In this document: piece by piece, positions 49,509-58,259 of the stretch
Layout of the letters: each line of letters begins with the position of its first letter
How positions within the stretch are numbered: position 1 is the first letter of the stretch
NCBI RefSeq assembly: GCF_050410795.1
Contig: NZ_CP191258.1
Span: 1,612,001-1,676,000, forward strand
Direction: 5' to 3'
DNA length: 64,000 nt
Source of the DNA: Fontivita pretiosa
Lineage (GTDB): Bacteria; Planctomycetota; Phycisphaerae; Tepidisphaerales; Tepidisphaeraceae
Notes under the pieces: model-generated
Told to the model about the DNA's origin: nothing
The model's input: only the letters and a program-made list of their open reading frames with translations
Databases searched by the model: none
Program-made: the position numbers and the translations under genes

Positions 49509-52175
49509 ATGCGCACCTCCGCCACCAATGTCGGTACGCGCTCTCTGAAGTCTCGAACGCGCGCCATCCACGATGCTCCTGCATCACGCTCGCGGGTGCA
49601 CCCTTGCCGCAGCCCGCGCCGGACGCCTCTGTGCGTCCAACCGTTGGAGACGCGGCGTCTGCTGGCTACGTGGTACGTTTCAGATTCGTCGCTGTACAGT
49701 GGTGGGCCATACTCAACACCGCTTCCGAACGACTCCACCGACGACTACGCCGCGATCAACTGGCTGTTGCACACGCGAAACCCAAGGCCACAGGCGGGCG
49801 ACACCGTTCAGTTCAGTGAGCCGGACGGCGATACGGGGGAGTACATCTTCGCGTACACCAACCCGCTCTTGGTTCTACCTGCCGACATCACGTACACCGG
49901 CGCGAACGCTCCGGATGGCACGAACGACACCATCATCAACCAGCCGATCCCGGGCACTCCCAGCCTGGGGCACGCGGTGTGGCGACTGGATAACAACGAC
50001 CCGAATGACGTGACCATCACCAATTTCGTCTTCGAGCACGAGGGAATTTGGCTGGTATCCGACACTGTCACCGGCGTGACCGCCGACAACATCGCTGTCA
50101 CCGGCAACTGGTTTCGCAACATGGGGCGCACCGGTGGTCAGCATTACAACATGCTCTTCAACACGGCCGGCGACTTCGTGGGCAGCGACGGCCAGAATCC
50201 GTCTCTTCTGATCGCAGATAACAAATTCGAGAACATCCATGGGGACAACGGGATCTACCTCGAATCGGGGCGCAAATACAAATATGTGATGATTGAGGAC
50301 AACACCTTTGTGGACGTGAACGAAGGGATGCACATCTTGCTACAGCACGGGGAGGCCGGGTCAATCGTCGGGGTGGTGGTCCGCCGCAACACCATCAGCC
50401 ACGTGCGTCGCATGGGGATCGAGATCCAGGGAAACCGCTCGGTTGACCTCACGGTTGAGTACAACAAGGTCCGCGACTTCTATGAGCGTGACGACTCAAC
50501 CTTTGGGATTTCGGTGGTTCCGGGAGGCGCGAACGTCACTGGGACGCTCATCCAGTATAACGAGGTCTCCGCGACTCGGACGCCTGATGGGGAGGAGGGG
50601 AATTCATCTGGAGATCCATCGCAAGAGGTTCGACGCGGCATCGAAGTCGCTGGCGGGACCAGTGCCGGCAACAACTGCAAAGTTCAGTTCAACACTGTTC
50701 ACGGAGTTTGGTCTGCCATTGTCCTCCATACTTCGCTCGATCTGAAGGTGGACGGCAATCACATCTGGAACTGGGAATACAACGACGCCGACGGCATCGA
50801 GATCAGCACCGGGGCCAACAGCCCCGACATTGGCACGGAGGTAGCGAACGACAGCCAGCGAGAGTTTGCTGGAGTGGGGATGGCGGCGGGCGACTTGATC
50901 ATCGGGGGCGGTAGTTCAGTTGACACGATTCAACTGATCGTCTCCGGCAGCGGCGTCAACGTCACGAAGAACGGCGTCGCCGGCCCCAGCAATCCGCACA
51001 GTCCTTCGGGCCAGATCATCGCCTACGGCTACAACGGCAACGACACGTTCGAGGTCACGGGCGTGCTCCAGCAGGGCGTGCTGGAAGGCGGAAGTGGAAC
51101 CGACACTCTGACCTTTAAGCCCGCCAGCGGCGACAACACCGCCCGCACCTACGCGGTGGACACGTACAACTTCACGTTCCAGAGCGCGACGACCGCGAGC
51201 TGGATCGACACGCGCCTCACCGCCAGCGGACTTGGCGGGGCCATCCTGCGCAGCGGCGAGGGGATCACGCTCGACACCGGCAACGGAGCCGACACGATCA
51301 CCGGCGGCAACAGCGACGCGGCCTTCAACGTGTCGCCGGTGGCCGTGACGCTGCTGGACAGCAGCGGGGACGACACGGTGAGCGTCAACAACGACAACTC
51401 CCACACCGCCAGCCTCTTCTTCGGCGAGACCCAGCGGATCGGCAGCCTGACCATCCGCACGGGAGGCACTGCAACGCTGGCGACCGGCGCGGACAAGGTG
51501 TTGACCGTCACGGGCCTGACGATTTCCGGCACGGGGGCGCTGGACCTGAATGACAACGACTTGATCGTGAAGAATGGAAGCCTCTCGTCGATCACCGCGC
51601 TGCTCAAGACGGGGTTCGAGAACAGCGGCGGCGACGAATGGCTCGGCAGCGGCATCCGCAGCACCGAGGCTGAGGCGGACAACGACACCGCCCAGAGCAT
51701 CCTCTACGGGCTGGGCGTGATCCTCAACGACCTGTCGCAGGTCGGCGGGTCCGGTCCCGTCTACAGCACCTTCGCCGGGCAGTCGGTTGGCGTGACGGAC
51801 ATCCTGGTGAAGTTCACGTACATGGGAGATGCAGACTTGAACGGCGTCGTGGACGCGACGGATTACTCGCAGATCGACAACGGCTACGTCAACGGCTTGG
51901 GAGACTGGATCAACGGGGACTTCGACTACGCCGCGCCGATCAACGCCACCGACTACGCCCTGATCGACAACGCCTTCGTGAACCAGGGCGATCCGCTTCG
52001 GGCCGGGTCGGGTTCGCAGGACGTGCTCTCCTCCATGGCGGCGGAGCTGTTCGGGAAGATGGCCGACGAATACGACCTGGGCACGCCGCAGGAGATGATC
52101 GCGCGGCACAGCAAGCTTTTCGGCCAGGCGTATGACGACGCGCTGGCGAAGGTGCAGGGAGGGAATAGGCCATAG
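49509..52175 (+). CDS. Large secreted beta-helix protein with LExRxLL motif and dockerin-like end
   Basis: About 888 residues from ATG 49509 (AGGAAAGGA upstream; the ATG at 49482 has no ribosome site). N-terminal VQPLETRRLLATWYVSDSS is at residues about 43-61. The middle (about 160-450) is a right-handed beta-helix (NNKVRDFYERDDSTFGI-like N-rich strands). A later portion has the planctomycete NGNDTFEVTG-type turns (GTDTLTFKP, GADTITGGNSD). The C-terminus is dockerin-like: GDADLNGVVDATDYSQIDNGY and GDFDYAAPINATDYALIDNAF. It is the only one of the block on the plus strand. Confidence 0.85.
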   Translation: MRTSATNVGTRSLKSRTRAIHDAPASRSRVHPCRSPRRTPLCVQPLETRRLLATWYVSDSSLYSGGPYSTPLPNDSTDDYAAINWLLHTRNPRPQAGDTVQFSEPDGDTGEYIFAYTNPLLVLPADITYTGANAPDGTNDTIINQPIPGTPSLGHAVWRLDNNDPNDVTITNFVFEHEGIWLVSDTVTGVTADNIAVTGNWFRNMGRTGGQHYNMLFNTAGDFVGSDGQNPSLLIADNKFENIHGDNGIYLESGRKYKYVMIEDNTFVDVNEGMHILLQHGEAGSIVGVVVRRNTISHVRRMGIEIQGNRSVDLTVEYNKVRDFYERDDSTFGISVVPGGANVTGTLIQYNEVSATRTPDGEEGNSSGDPSQEVRRGIEVAGGTSAGNNCKVQFNTVHGVWSAIVLHTSLDLKVDGNHIWNWEYNDADGIEISTGANSPDIGTEVANDSQREFAGVGMAAGDLIIGGGSSVDTIQLIVSGSGVNVTKNGVAGPSNPHSPSGQIIAYGYNGNDTFEVTGVLQQGVLEGGSGTDTLTFKPASGDNTARTYAVDTYNFTFQSATTASWIDTRLTASGLGGAILRSGEGITLDTGNGADTITGGNSDAAFNVSPVAVTLLDSSGDDTVSVNNDNSHTASLFFGETQRIGSLTIRTGGTATLATGADKVLTVTGLTISGTGALDLNDNDLIVKNGSLSSITALLKTGFENSGGDEWLGSGIRSTEAEADNDTAQSILYGLGVILNDLSQVGGSGPVYSTFAGQSVGVTDILVKFTYMGDADLNGVVDATDYSQIDNGYVNGLGDWINGDFDYAAPINATDYALIDNAFVNQGDPLRAGSGSQDVLSSMAAELFGKMADEYDLGTPQEMIARHSKLFGQAYDDALAKVQGGNRP

Positions 52176-52463
52176 GGAGCTGGATCGCTGGGATGCGGCG
52201 GGAGCAAGAGCCTTCCGAGCTGGCGGCTTGCGCGCCGCGGGCTGATGGCTGCGGAAGTCCTCCTCCACGCCGCACCTCGGGAGAGCCTTTGCGTTTGGGA
52301 CTCGATGTCATTGACGTCCTCTCATCGGATGTGCATTATGGGACCTTGAGACAGGGGATCGGCCACGGATGGCCGGCGTTCGCGGGAACGCAAAGGACGT
52401 GTCCCCCGCGGACTTCCCCGCAAGAACCCCAAGAACCTTTTGTTCCTGCCGGCGTCGAAATCC

Positions 52464-53192
52464 ATGTCAAGCTTGAGCGGCGCCCAATACGAGGCCGATC
52501 TGCCGCCCAGAGCCAGTGGCGGCGAGTTGAGCGGCGTGGCGCCCCTGCCCGCCGGGCAGGCGTTGGCCGGAGCGGCGTCGCCCGGCGACGGGGAACTGTT
52601 CCGCCTCGCCCAGCAGGGCGATCGCGCGGCGTTCGGGCAAATCGTCGTCCGCTTCCAGCATCGCCTCTATAACGCGATCCTGCGGATGGTCGGCGACCCC
52701 GAGGAGGCGCGCGAGCTGGCCCAGGAAACCTTCACCCGCGCCCTGGTGAAGATCGACAGCTTCCGCGGCGAAGCCCAGCCGTACACCTGGCTGTTTCGCA
52801 TCGCGATGAACCTGGCGATCAGCCAGCTCCGCAAGGTGCAGCGGCATCGCACCTTCTCGCTGGACGGTGGCGGCGGAGTGGAACGCGACAACGGGCGGCT
52901 GGGGCGCGGCGGCGCGGCAGGCGAAGACCCCACGCGCCTGCTGGATCGCCTGGCCGACGATGCCGACGACGCCGCCCAGAACGTGCAGAAAAGCGAACTG
53001 CATCAGCAGGTGCTGGCGGCGCTGGGACGGCTTGACGCCGAGTATCGCGCCGTGCTGGTGATGCGCGACATCGAGGGCTTTGACTATCAGCAGATGGCCG
53101 AAGTGCTCAACCTGCCGCTGGGCACGCTCAAGAGCCGGCTGTTTCGCGCCCGGCTGGCGCTGCGGGACGAGTTGAAGAGTTATATGAAATGA
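52464..53192 (+). CDS. ECF-type RNA polymerase sigma factor
   Basis: About 242 residues from ATG 52464 (MSSLSGAQYEADLPP). Region 2 is at 60-130 (DRAAFGQIVVRFQHRLYNAILRMVGDPEEARELAQETF, key parts RFQHRLYN and DPEEARELAQETF; then AQPYTWLFRIAMNLAISQLRK). Region 4 is LDAEYRAVLVMRDIEGFDYQQMAEVLNLPLGTLKSRL, key LPLGTLKSRLFRAR. A 45-residue glycine- and aspartate-rich linker separates them. The gene is followed on the same strand by a membrane anti-sigma-like gene after a large inverted repeat. Upstream 288 bases hold no gene. Confidence 0.9.
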   Translation: MSSLSGAQYEADLPPRASGGELSGVAPLPAGQALAGAASPGDGELFRLAQQGDRAAFGQIVVRFQHRLYNAILRMVGDPEEARELAQETFTRALVKIDSFRGEAQPYTWLFRIAMNLAISQLRKVQRHRTFSLDGGGGVERDNGRLGRGGAAGEDPTRLLDRLADDADDAAQNVQKSELHQQVLAALGRLDAEYRAVLVMRDIEGFDYQQMAEVLNLPLGTLKSRLFRARLALRDELKSYMK

Positions 53193-53197
53193 GTCTC

Positions 53198-53274
53198 GGT
53201 TTTTGATTTTTGATTTGCGATTTGGTTAGCGGCCCGGTGAGTCGAGCCGCAGTGGAAATCAAAAATCAAAAACC
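53198..53274. repeat. Long inverted repeat between sigma and anti-sigma genes
   Basis: Perfect 19-bp arms GGTTTTTGATTTTTGATTT (53198-53216) and AAATCAAAAATCAAAAACC (53256-53274). A second pair of short arms, GATTTGCGATT and AATCGCAAATC, extends the pattern to about 53288. The AT-rich repeats are alien to the surrounding GC content. RNA from it would form a strong hairpin right after the sigma stop. Confidence 0.7.
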
Positions 53275-53297
53275 GCCAATCGCAAATCGATCGAACC

Positions 53298-55142
53298 ATG
53301 GCCAGGACCGAGGACATCGAGGCGAAGTTGGCGGCGTATGTGGACGGGGAGCTTGACGAGGCGCAGCGTGCTCAGATCGAGATGCACCTGTCCAGCAACC
53401 CGCAGCACCGCCAGCTTATCGAGGAGCTGATCCAGCAGCGTCAGCTTCTGCGGCAATTGCCGCGCGCCATGGCCCCGCCGGATATCGCCGAATCGCTCAC
53501 GGCGCAGCTCGAACGCGCCGTGCTCCTGGGCGACGTCGATGCCGAAGTGCAGGCCGCCTCCAGACGCATCGGGCACTGGCGGCAGCTTCGCATGGCGGCG
53601 GCGGTGCTGGTGCTGCTGGGAGCGTTGCTGGCCGTGATCATTCAACTGCTGCCCAGCCCCAATCAGCGTCTGCCGGAAATTGCCGACCTGCGACCTTCGC
53701 CGCTGGAGCCATCGGCCACGACCCTGCTGGATGAAACCGCCGAAAGAGCCGACAAGAAGATGACTGGCGATGCGGAGCAGCCGGCAGAGCACACCGCGAT
53801 GGTGGATGCCGCCTCGCGCTCCGCGAAGATCGCCGACACACCAGAGATCCACGCGGCGCCCACGCTGCTTGGCAAGGGCGGCACGGCGACTCAGGAGCCT
53901 CTGGCGGCGGCCGAAACCGAGCAGCGACGCGCCTTTCAGGAACCGAGCGCGCCACAGAATCAGGTGGTGTCGAACGTCGCATCCGCCGGGCAGCAGATGT
54001 TCAGGCAGACTGTTACGGATCAGATTCTCGGCCAGATCGACGGCGCCACCGGCGGGGCGCAGACGCCACTGGTGTATGTCGTTCGCACCGATGATCCGCA
54101 GGGCACGCAGCGACATCTGGAGACGGTGCTGCGGGACAACGGAATAAGCTGGACTGCCCAGGTAGACCCCCTGCCCCCGCCGCTGGAGCTGGGCGCGGCC
54201 CAGCAACAGGCCATCCACGGCTCGCGATTCCAGCAACAGCAGGTGCAGATGAAGGGCGACTGGGGAACGGGCACCGCACTCGGCGGAGCTGGACAGATCC
54301 CGCAACCCGGCCAGACAACCGAGCAACAGCCCGATGCGTCGCAGGTATCATCGCCGCCGGCCCAGACACAGGCGCGACCACCGCAGGTCGTGCAGTCACC
54401 GGCGCAGCTTTCCGAGCAGCGGCTGGAGCAAGACCGCCAGGCCGTGCATCGCGGGCAGGCGGGGCAAGGTGCAACGCTGGTCACAAGCGATGCGATTTCC
54501 GTGATGCCGAGCGGCGCGATCACGCCGCAGCAGATCGCCAACCGATTTGAAGCGCGTCGGCTGACGCCGCAGCAGTTGCAGGCCGTCAGCGTGGCGTTGG
54601 GTCCGCGGGCACGGCAGGTGTCGGCGAATCGGCTGGGCACGATCGAGCTTGCTGGTGAAGAATCGCTGACACTGCATCATCCCTTGCAGCAGCAGTATCC
54701 GCAGCCGGGTCGGCTCGCCGCCGAATCCCCCCAAGCTGCACAGACGGTTGAGCCGGCGGGACAGATGGAGCAGGCGACCAGGGAGTTGGGCCGGCCAGCG
54801 GAATCGGCGGTGCGTGAGTCCACTGCGGCACAGAATCTTGCCATCGCCACGACGCAGCCAGCCGAGGGCCAGGCGGCGCCCGGCGAACAGGCATCGCCGC
54901 CCGCCACGATGACGGCCTCCGTGGCGAAGTCCGCCATCACCGGCCCCACGACGCTTGGCGTTCAGCCGGAGCTGATCGATGTGGTGATCTATGTACTTGC
55001 CAATCCAGCCGGCGCCACGACGCAACCCAGCACGCAAGCGACCGGCGGCGCCGAGCCGCTGGCCGTTGAGCCTCCCGCTGCCCCGCCCCCCACCGCGGCG
55101 CCGACGACCGCTGCCACGCAAGGCTCGTCAGTCCCACAGTAG
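53298..55142 (+). CDS. Membrane-bound anti-sigma-like protein with a Gln/Pro-rich exterior
   Basis: 614 residues. The N-terminal cytoplasmic part (LAAYVDGELDEAQRAQIEMHLSSNPQHRQLIEEL, key YVDGELDEAQ and HLSSNPQHR) resembles the anti-sigma helices, but the zinc ligands are absent: only His30 and His37, no Cys. One transmembrane helix at about 98-118 (AAAVLVLLGALLAVIIQLL). Residues 120-614 are low-complexity, rich in Gln, Ala and Pro, with a small folded region (PLVYVVRTDDPQGTQRHLETVLRDNGI) at about 255-285. It follows the ECF sigma gene and is likely its membrane partner. Confidence 0.7.
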   Translation: MARTEDIEAKLAAYVDGELDEAQRAQIEMHLSSNPQHRQLIEELIQQRQLLRQLPRAMAPPDIAESLTAQLERAVLLGDVDAEVQAASRRIGHWRQLRMAAAVLVLLGALLAVIIQLLPSPNQRLPEIADLRPSPLEPSATTLLDETAERADKKMTGDAEQPAEHTAMVDAASRSAKIADTPEIHAAPTLLGKGGTATQEPLAAAETEQRRAFQEPSAPQNQVVSNVASAGQQMFRQTVTDQILGQIDGATGGAQTPLVYVVRTDDPQGTQRHLETVLRDNGISWTAQVDPLPPPLELGAAQQQAIHGSRFQQQQVQMKGDWGTGTALGGAGQIPQPGQTTEQQPDASQVSSPPAQTQARPPQVVQSPAQLSEQRLEQDRQAVHRGQAGQGATLVTSDAISVMPSGAITPQQIANRFEARRLTPQQLQAVSVALGPRARQVSANRLGTIELAGEESLTLHHPLQQQYPQPGRLAAESPQAAQTVEPAGQMEQATRELGRPAESAVRESTAAQNLAIATTQPAEGQAAPGEQASPPATMTASVAKSAITGPTTLGVQPELIDVVIYVLANPAGATTQPSTQATGGAEPLAVEPPAAPPPTAAPTTAATQGSSVPQ

Positions 55143-55178
55143 CCAGCCTCATGGATCACGGGTAAAGTGGTTGCCAGC

Positions 55179-56117
55179 ATGTCGCTGCCGATGACGATCG
55201 AGAACGAGTTTCTGCGGGTCGAGGTCTACCCGCACTTCGGGGGCAAGGTTCTTTCCATCGTTGACAAAGCCGACGAATACGAGCTTCTGTTCGATTATCC
55301 TTCAGAATTCCCCACTGCCCCTGCGTACGACAAGCCCTACGGCGACAGCTATTACGCCGGCTGGGACGAATGTTTCCCTGCCGTGGCCAGCGGCCCGTAT
55401 CCCAGTCATCCGTACACGGGGATCACCATTCCCGACCACGGCGAGCTGTGGGGCATTCCGGCCGCGGCAGTGCCGATGCGGCAGGGCATCAGCACCGAAT
55501 GGCACGGACTGCGGTTCGGCTACACGCTCAGCCGCAAGCTGTGGCTGGACGGTCCGAGTCTGATCGCCGAATACGTGCTCAGCAACCTGGCGCCGTTCGA
55601 CTTTCATTTTGTGTGGGCGATGCATGCGTTGTCGTCGCTGCACGCGCCGGTGGAGCTGGAGCTGCCCCCGGGCAGCTACCGGCTCAGCCACGATGCCGAG
55701 GGAAGACAGTACGATCAAACGTTTACCTGGCCGATGGACACTCTGGGGGAGGACTTGTCGCGACCGCTGGAGTTGGCCGGAAAGATCGGACGCAAGGTTT
55801 TTTCCGTCGATGCGATCGGTGCACCGGCGGTGGTGCGTTATCCGACTCGCCGGGGCGGGCGGAGCTTGCAGATCGAGTACAGTTCACCGGACCAGATCCG
55901 CGCTTATTGGGGCGTGTGGATCAACACTGGCGGCTGGCAGGGGCACAGGCACTTCGCGATCGAACCGACCACCGGACGATTTGATCAATTGGATCGATCA
56001 TTGCACGACGGATCCGCAGCGCGTGTACCGGCAGGCGGCAAGGCAAGCTGGTCGGTCCGCTGGACGGTCGGGTCGCTGAACGCCCCCGCTTCGGCCTCGG
56101 CATCTGGGCCGCAATAA
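55179..56117 (+). CDS. Aldose epimerase-like (mutarotase-fold) protein
   Basis: About 312 residues from ATG 55179 (MSLPMTIENEFLRVEVYPHFGGKVLSI). The start TIENEFLRVEVYPHFGGKV, GWDECFPAV, ITIPDHGELWGIPAAAV and the later FVWAMHALSSLHAP are like aldose-1-epimerase-fold proteins. The catalytic His and Glu of GalM cannot be placed with certainty. Probably binds or epimerises a sugar; substrate unknown. It is last in the sigma/anti-sigma direction but 36 bases away and may be independent. Confidence 0.7.
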   Translation: MSLPMTIENEFLRVEVYPHFGGKVLSIVDKADEYELLFDYPSEFPTAPAYDKPYGDSYYAGWDECFPAVASGPYPSHPYTGITIPDHGELWGIPAAAVPMRQGISTEWHGLRFGYTLSRKLWLDGPSLIAEYVLSNLAPFDFHFVWAMHALSSLHAPVELELPPGSYRLSHDAEGRQYDQTFTWPMDTLGEDLSRPLELAGKIGRKVFSVDAIGAPAVVRYPTRRGGRSLQIEYSSPDQIRAYWGVWINTGGWQGHRHFAIEPTTGRFDQLDRSLHDGSAARVPAGGKASWSVRWTVGSLNAPASASASGPQ

Positions 56118-56320
56118 CCCATCAGTTGCCTCGAGGCACGTTGTCTGTAGTCTTGCCTCGGTCCGGAAGAACCCACCTAGTTCGGAGAACTCCACTTTAC
56201 GAATTCATCAGGAATTTCTAACGCGACACTTGAAATCGCGGTGGCTAACTTGCCTACACTAAAAGTGTCTGAAAAAAGCCTGTTCATATTGCCTGAAACA
56301 AAACACGCCCATGGCGCGTT

Positions 56321-56329
56321 TGGTATAAT
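56321..56329 (+). promoter_or_regulatory. Extended -10 promoter of the candidate RNA
   Basis: TGGTATAAT: a TATAAT box preceded by TG-N, the extended -10 form that does not need a good -35. No -35 hexamer is seen at 17-18 bases. It points to a plus-strand start near 56336. Confidence 0.5.
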
Positions 56330-56335
56330 GAACAG

Positions 56336-56499
56336 AGCAGGGCCGGGCATGACAGGGCTGGCCAACTGACACCCGAAACAACGAGTGCGTCGCACGGACC
56401 TGACGGTGGAAGCACAACGCTGCGGCGTGCGGCGCGACTCACAGGCACCCTACCCCCCCTGAGCCTCGGACGTCTTCCCCGCGTCCGGGGCTTTTTTTT
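56336..56499 (+). ncRNA. Candidate small RNA of about 160 nt
   Basis: A stretch with no open frame longer than 13 codons near its 5' end, bounded by an extended -10 promoter at 56321-56329 and a strong intrinsic terminator at 56463-56499. It lies in a 389-base gap between two genes and has several GC-rich potential stems. It does not show the GGAAGGAAGCAG loop of SRP RNA, RNase P P4 sequences or the tmRNA ends, so no known class is assigned. Alternatively it is a long 3' UTR of the 55179 gene. Confidence 0.45.
56463..56499 (+). terminator. Intrinsic terminator
   Basis: 10-bp stem GCCTCGGACG (56463-56472) / CGTCCGGGGC (56482-56491), one G-T pair, 9-base loop, then eight T (56492-56499). On the minus strand it would not terminate, because the T-run is on the plus side only. 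Confidence 0.9.
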
Positions 56500-56506
56500 G
56501 CGCCGC

Positions 56507-57106
56507 TCAGGCGCGGCCAGCATCGCGATGCGCATGAAGCTGAACGATCATTCGCCACTGGTGCATCGCGATGTACACGCCGAACGCCACCGCCAGCGCT
56601 GAAACAAGCTGAAGCCCGTATCCCTTCTGCATCATCAGCAGCACGTACCACAGGTTCAGCAGCGTGGTGGCACAGGTCAGTGCAAAGGCCGCCAGCAACA
56701 GCCCCCGGCTGCGCGCGAACAGAAAGACAACGCCTTCCAGGATCAGCACCATGCCGAACGACACCATCGATAAATCGCCCAGGAAGAAAACGGTCCGCGT
56801 GTAGGCGAGCGGCGCGCCGCTGGCGTCGGTGAACTTCCACGTGAATTGCGTGCCGAAAAGCCCTGAGAAAACAAACGACCAGAAGCGACTGGACATCAAC
56901 TGGATGATCAGCCCGATCGCGATGCTGATCCACGCCTCCGGACCGGACGATTCAGCGCGTGGCTCGACCTGCTGATGTCCCAGAGGCATCGCAGCAGCAT
57001 CGGGTTTTTGAACAGGCGGCGGTTGAGCTGCGTGGGGCGAAGCCGGTTGTTGCCCGGCGGCGTCTCTGGCGGTTTTGGACAGTCGCGGAAGCCTGGACAG
57101 ATCCAT
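56507..57106 (-). CDS. Hypothetical membrane protein
   Basis: 199 residues. A 55-residue proline-rich cytoplasmic N-terminus, then four membrane helices: AWISIAIGLIIQLMSSRFWSF, SMVSFGMVLILEGVVFLFARS, GLLLAAFALTCATTLLNLWYV and LQLVSALAVAFGVYIAMHQW. No family is recognised. The start ATG 57106 has a possible GGAGG-like stretch (AGGGAGG) upstream. It is convergent with the candidate RNA. Confidence 0.6.
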   Translation of the reverse strand: MDLSRLPRLSKTARDAAGQQPASPHAAQPPPVQKPDAAAMPLGHQQVEPRAESSGPEAWISIAIGLIIQLMSSRFWSFVFSGLFGTQFTWKFTDASGAPLAYTRTVFFLGDLSMVSFGMVLILEGVVFLFARSRGLLLAAFALTCATTLLNLWYVLLMMQKGYGLQLVSALAVAFGVYIAMHQWRMIVQLHAHRDAGRA

Positions 57107-57138
57107 CGCGCCTCCCTGTCAAGGAGTTGGGGGGTGTC

Positions 57139-57159
57139 CGGGTCAAGCGGCTTGACCCG
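57139..57159. promoter_or_regulatory. 21-base dyad upstream of pheS
   Basis: CGGGTCAAG-CGG-CTTGACCCG: perfect 9-bp arms with a 3-base loop, 57 bases before the pheS ATG. It could be an RNA hairpin in the leader or an operator between pheS and the divergent membrane gene. Confidence 0.5.
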
Positions 57160-57215
57160 TGCCGCGGGGGCTTGAACAATGCTACCCCACAAACGCAACG
57201 CCAGAAAGGCAAACC

Positions 57216-58232
57216 ATGGCAACAGCGGAAACCGTTGAGCAGATCTTCGAGCAGATCGACCAGGTTCAGCAGCAGGCCGACGCTGAACTGGCCGCAGCCA
57301 GCTCCCCGGCGGAGCTGGAGCAGTTCCGCATCCGTTTCCTGGGCGCCAACGGACTGATCAAGAACCTGATGAAGCTGCTGGGGCAGGTTCCGCGCGAACA
57401 CAAGCCCGCCGTCGGACAGCGCGTCAACGCCCTGAAGGATCGAGTCAGCGCAGCCTACGAGCAGCGAAAGGCCCAGCTTTCCCAAGCCGCCCCGGAGCTG
57501 ACCGGCGGCATCCTTGAAGACGTGACCGAGCCGGGGCTGCGCCCCCGGATCGGCAACAAGCACATCATCATGAAGGTGACCGATGAGCTGACCGAGCTTT
57601 TCGGGCGAATGGGCTTTTCGGTCGCCTCCGGGCCGGAGGTCGAGGATGAGTTCCACAACTTCATTGCGCTGAACATCCCCGCCAGCCATCCGGCGCGCGA
57701 TCCGCTGGACAACTTCTATCTGGAAGGGTCCAACATGCTGCTGCGCACGCAGACCAGCACGGTGCAGATCCGCGTGATGGAGACGCAGAAGCCGCCGATC
57801 CGGGTGGTGATCCCCGGGCGGGTGTATCGCCCGGATACTGTGGACGACACCCACCTGTTCATGTTCCACCAGCTCGAGGCGCTGGTCGTGGACAAAGGCG
57901 TGACGATGGTCGATCTGAAAAGCACCATCATGCAGTTCGTTCACGCCTACTTCGGGCAGAACACCAGGGTGCGCTTCCGCCCCAGCTTCTTCCCGTTCAC
58001 CGAGCCGTCGGCCGAGTGCGATGTCTGGTTCGAGGACAAGCAGCGATGGATCGAGCTGGGCGGCTGCGGGATGGTGCATCCGAACGTGCTCAGCGCCTGC
58101 AAGATCGACCCGGAGATCTACACCGGCTGGGCCTTCGGCTTCGGCATCGAGCGGATCGCGATGCGCAAGTACGGGATCAACAACATCCGGCTGTTCGTCG
58201 AGAACGATGTGCGGTTCCTGAAGCAGTTTTAA
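57216..58232 (+). CDS. pheS: Phenylalanine--tRNA ligase alpha subunit
   Basis: 338 residues from ATG 57216 (MATAETVEQIFEQIDQVQQQ). The N-terminal coiled coil binds tRNA; the class II core shows HIIMKVTDELTELFGRMGF, FSVASGPEVEDEFHNF, the motif 2-like SFFPFTEPSAECDVWF and motif 3 GWAFGFGIERIAMRKYGI. It charges tRNA-Phe together with PheT. pheT is not next to it: the next gene is on the opposite strand. AGAAAGG precedes the ATG. The ATG at 57216 is chosen because the frame upstream is proline- and glycine-rich and not family-like. Confidence 0.95.
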   Translation: MATAETVEQIFEQIDQVQQQADAELAAASSPAELEQFRIRFLGANGLIKNLMKLLGQVPREHKPAVGQRVNALKDRVSAAYEQRKAQLSQAAPELTGGILEDVTEPGLRPRIGNKHIIMKVTDELTELFGRMGFSVASGPEVEDEFHNFIALNIPASHPARDPLDNFYLEGSNMLLRTQTSTVQIRVMETQKPPIRVVIPGRVYRPDTVDDTHLFMFHQLEALVVDKGVTMVDLKSTIMQFVHAYFGQNTRVRFRPSFFPFTEPSAECDVWFEDKQRWIELGGCGMVHPNVLSACKIDPEIYTGWAFGFGIERIAMRKYGINNIRLFVENDVRFLKQF

Positions 58233-58259
58233 TGTGCCGCTGCCTCGTGTTCATTGCGG

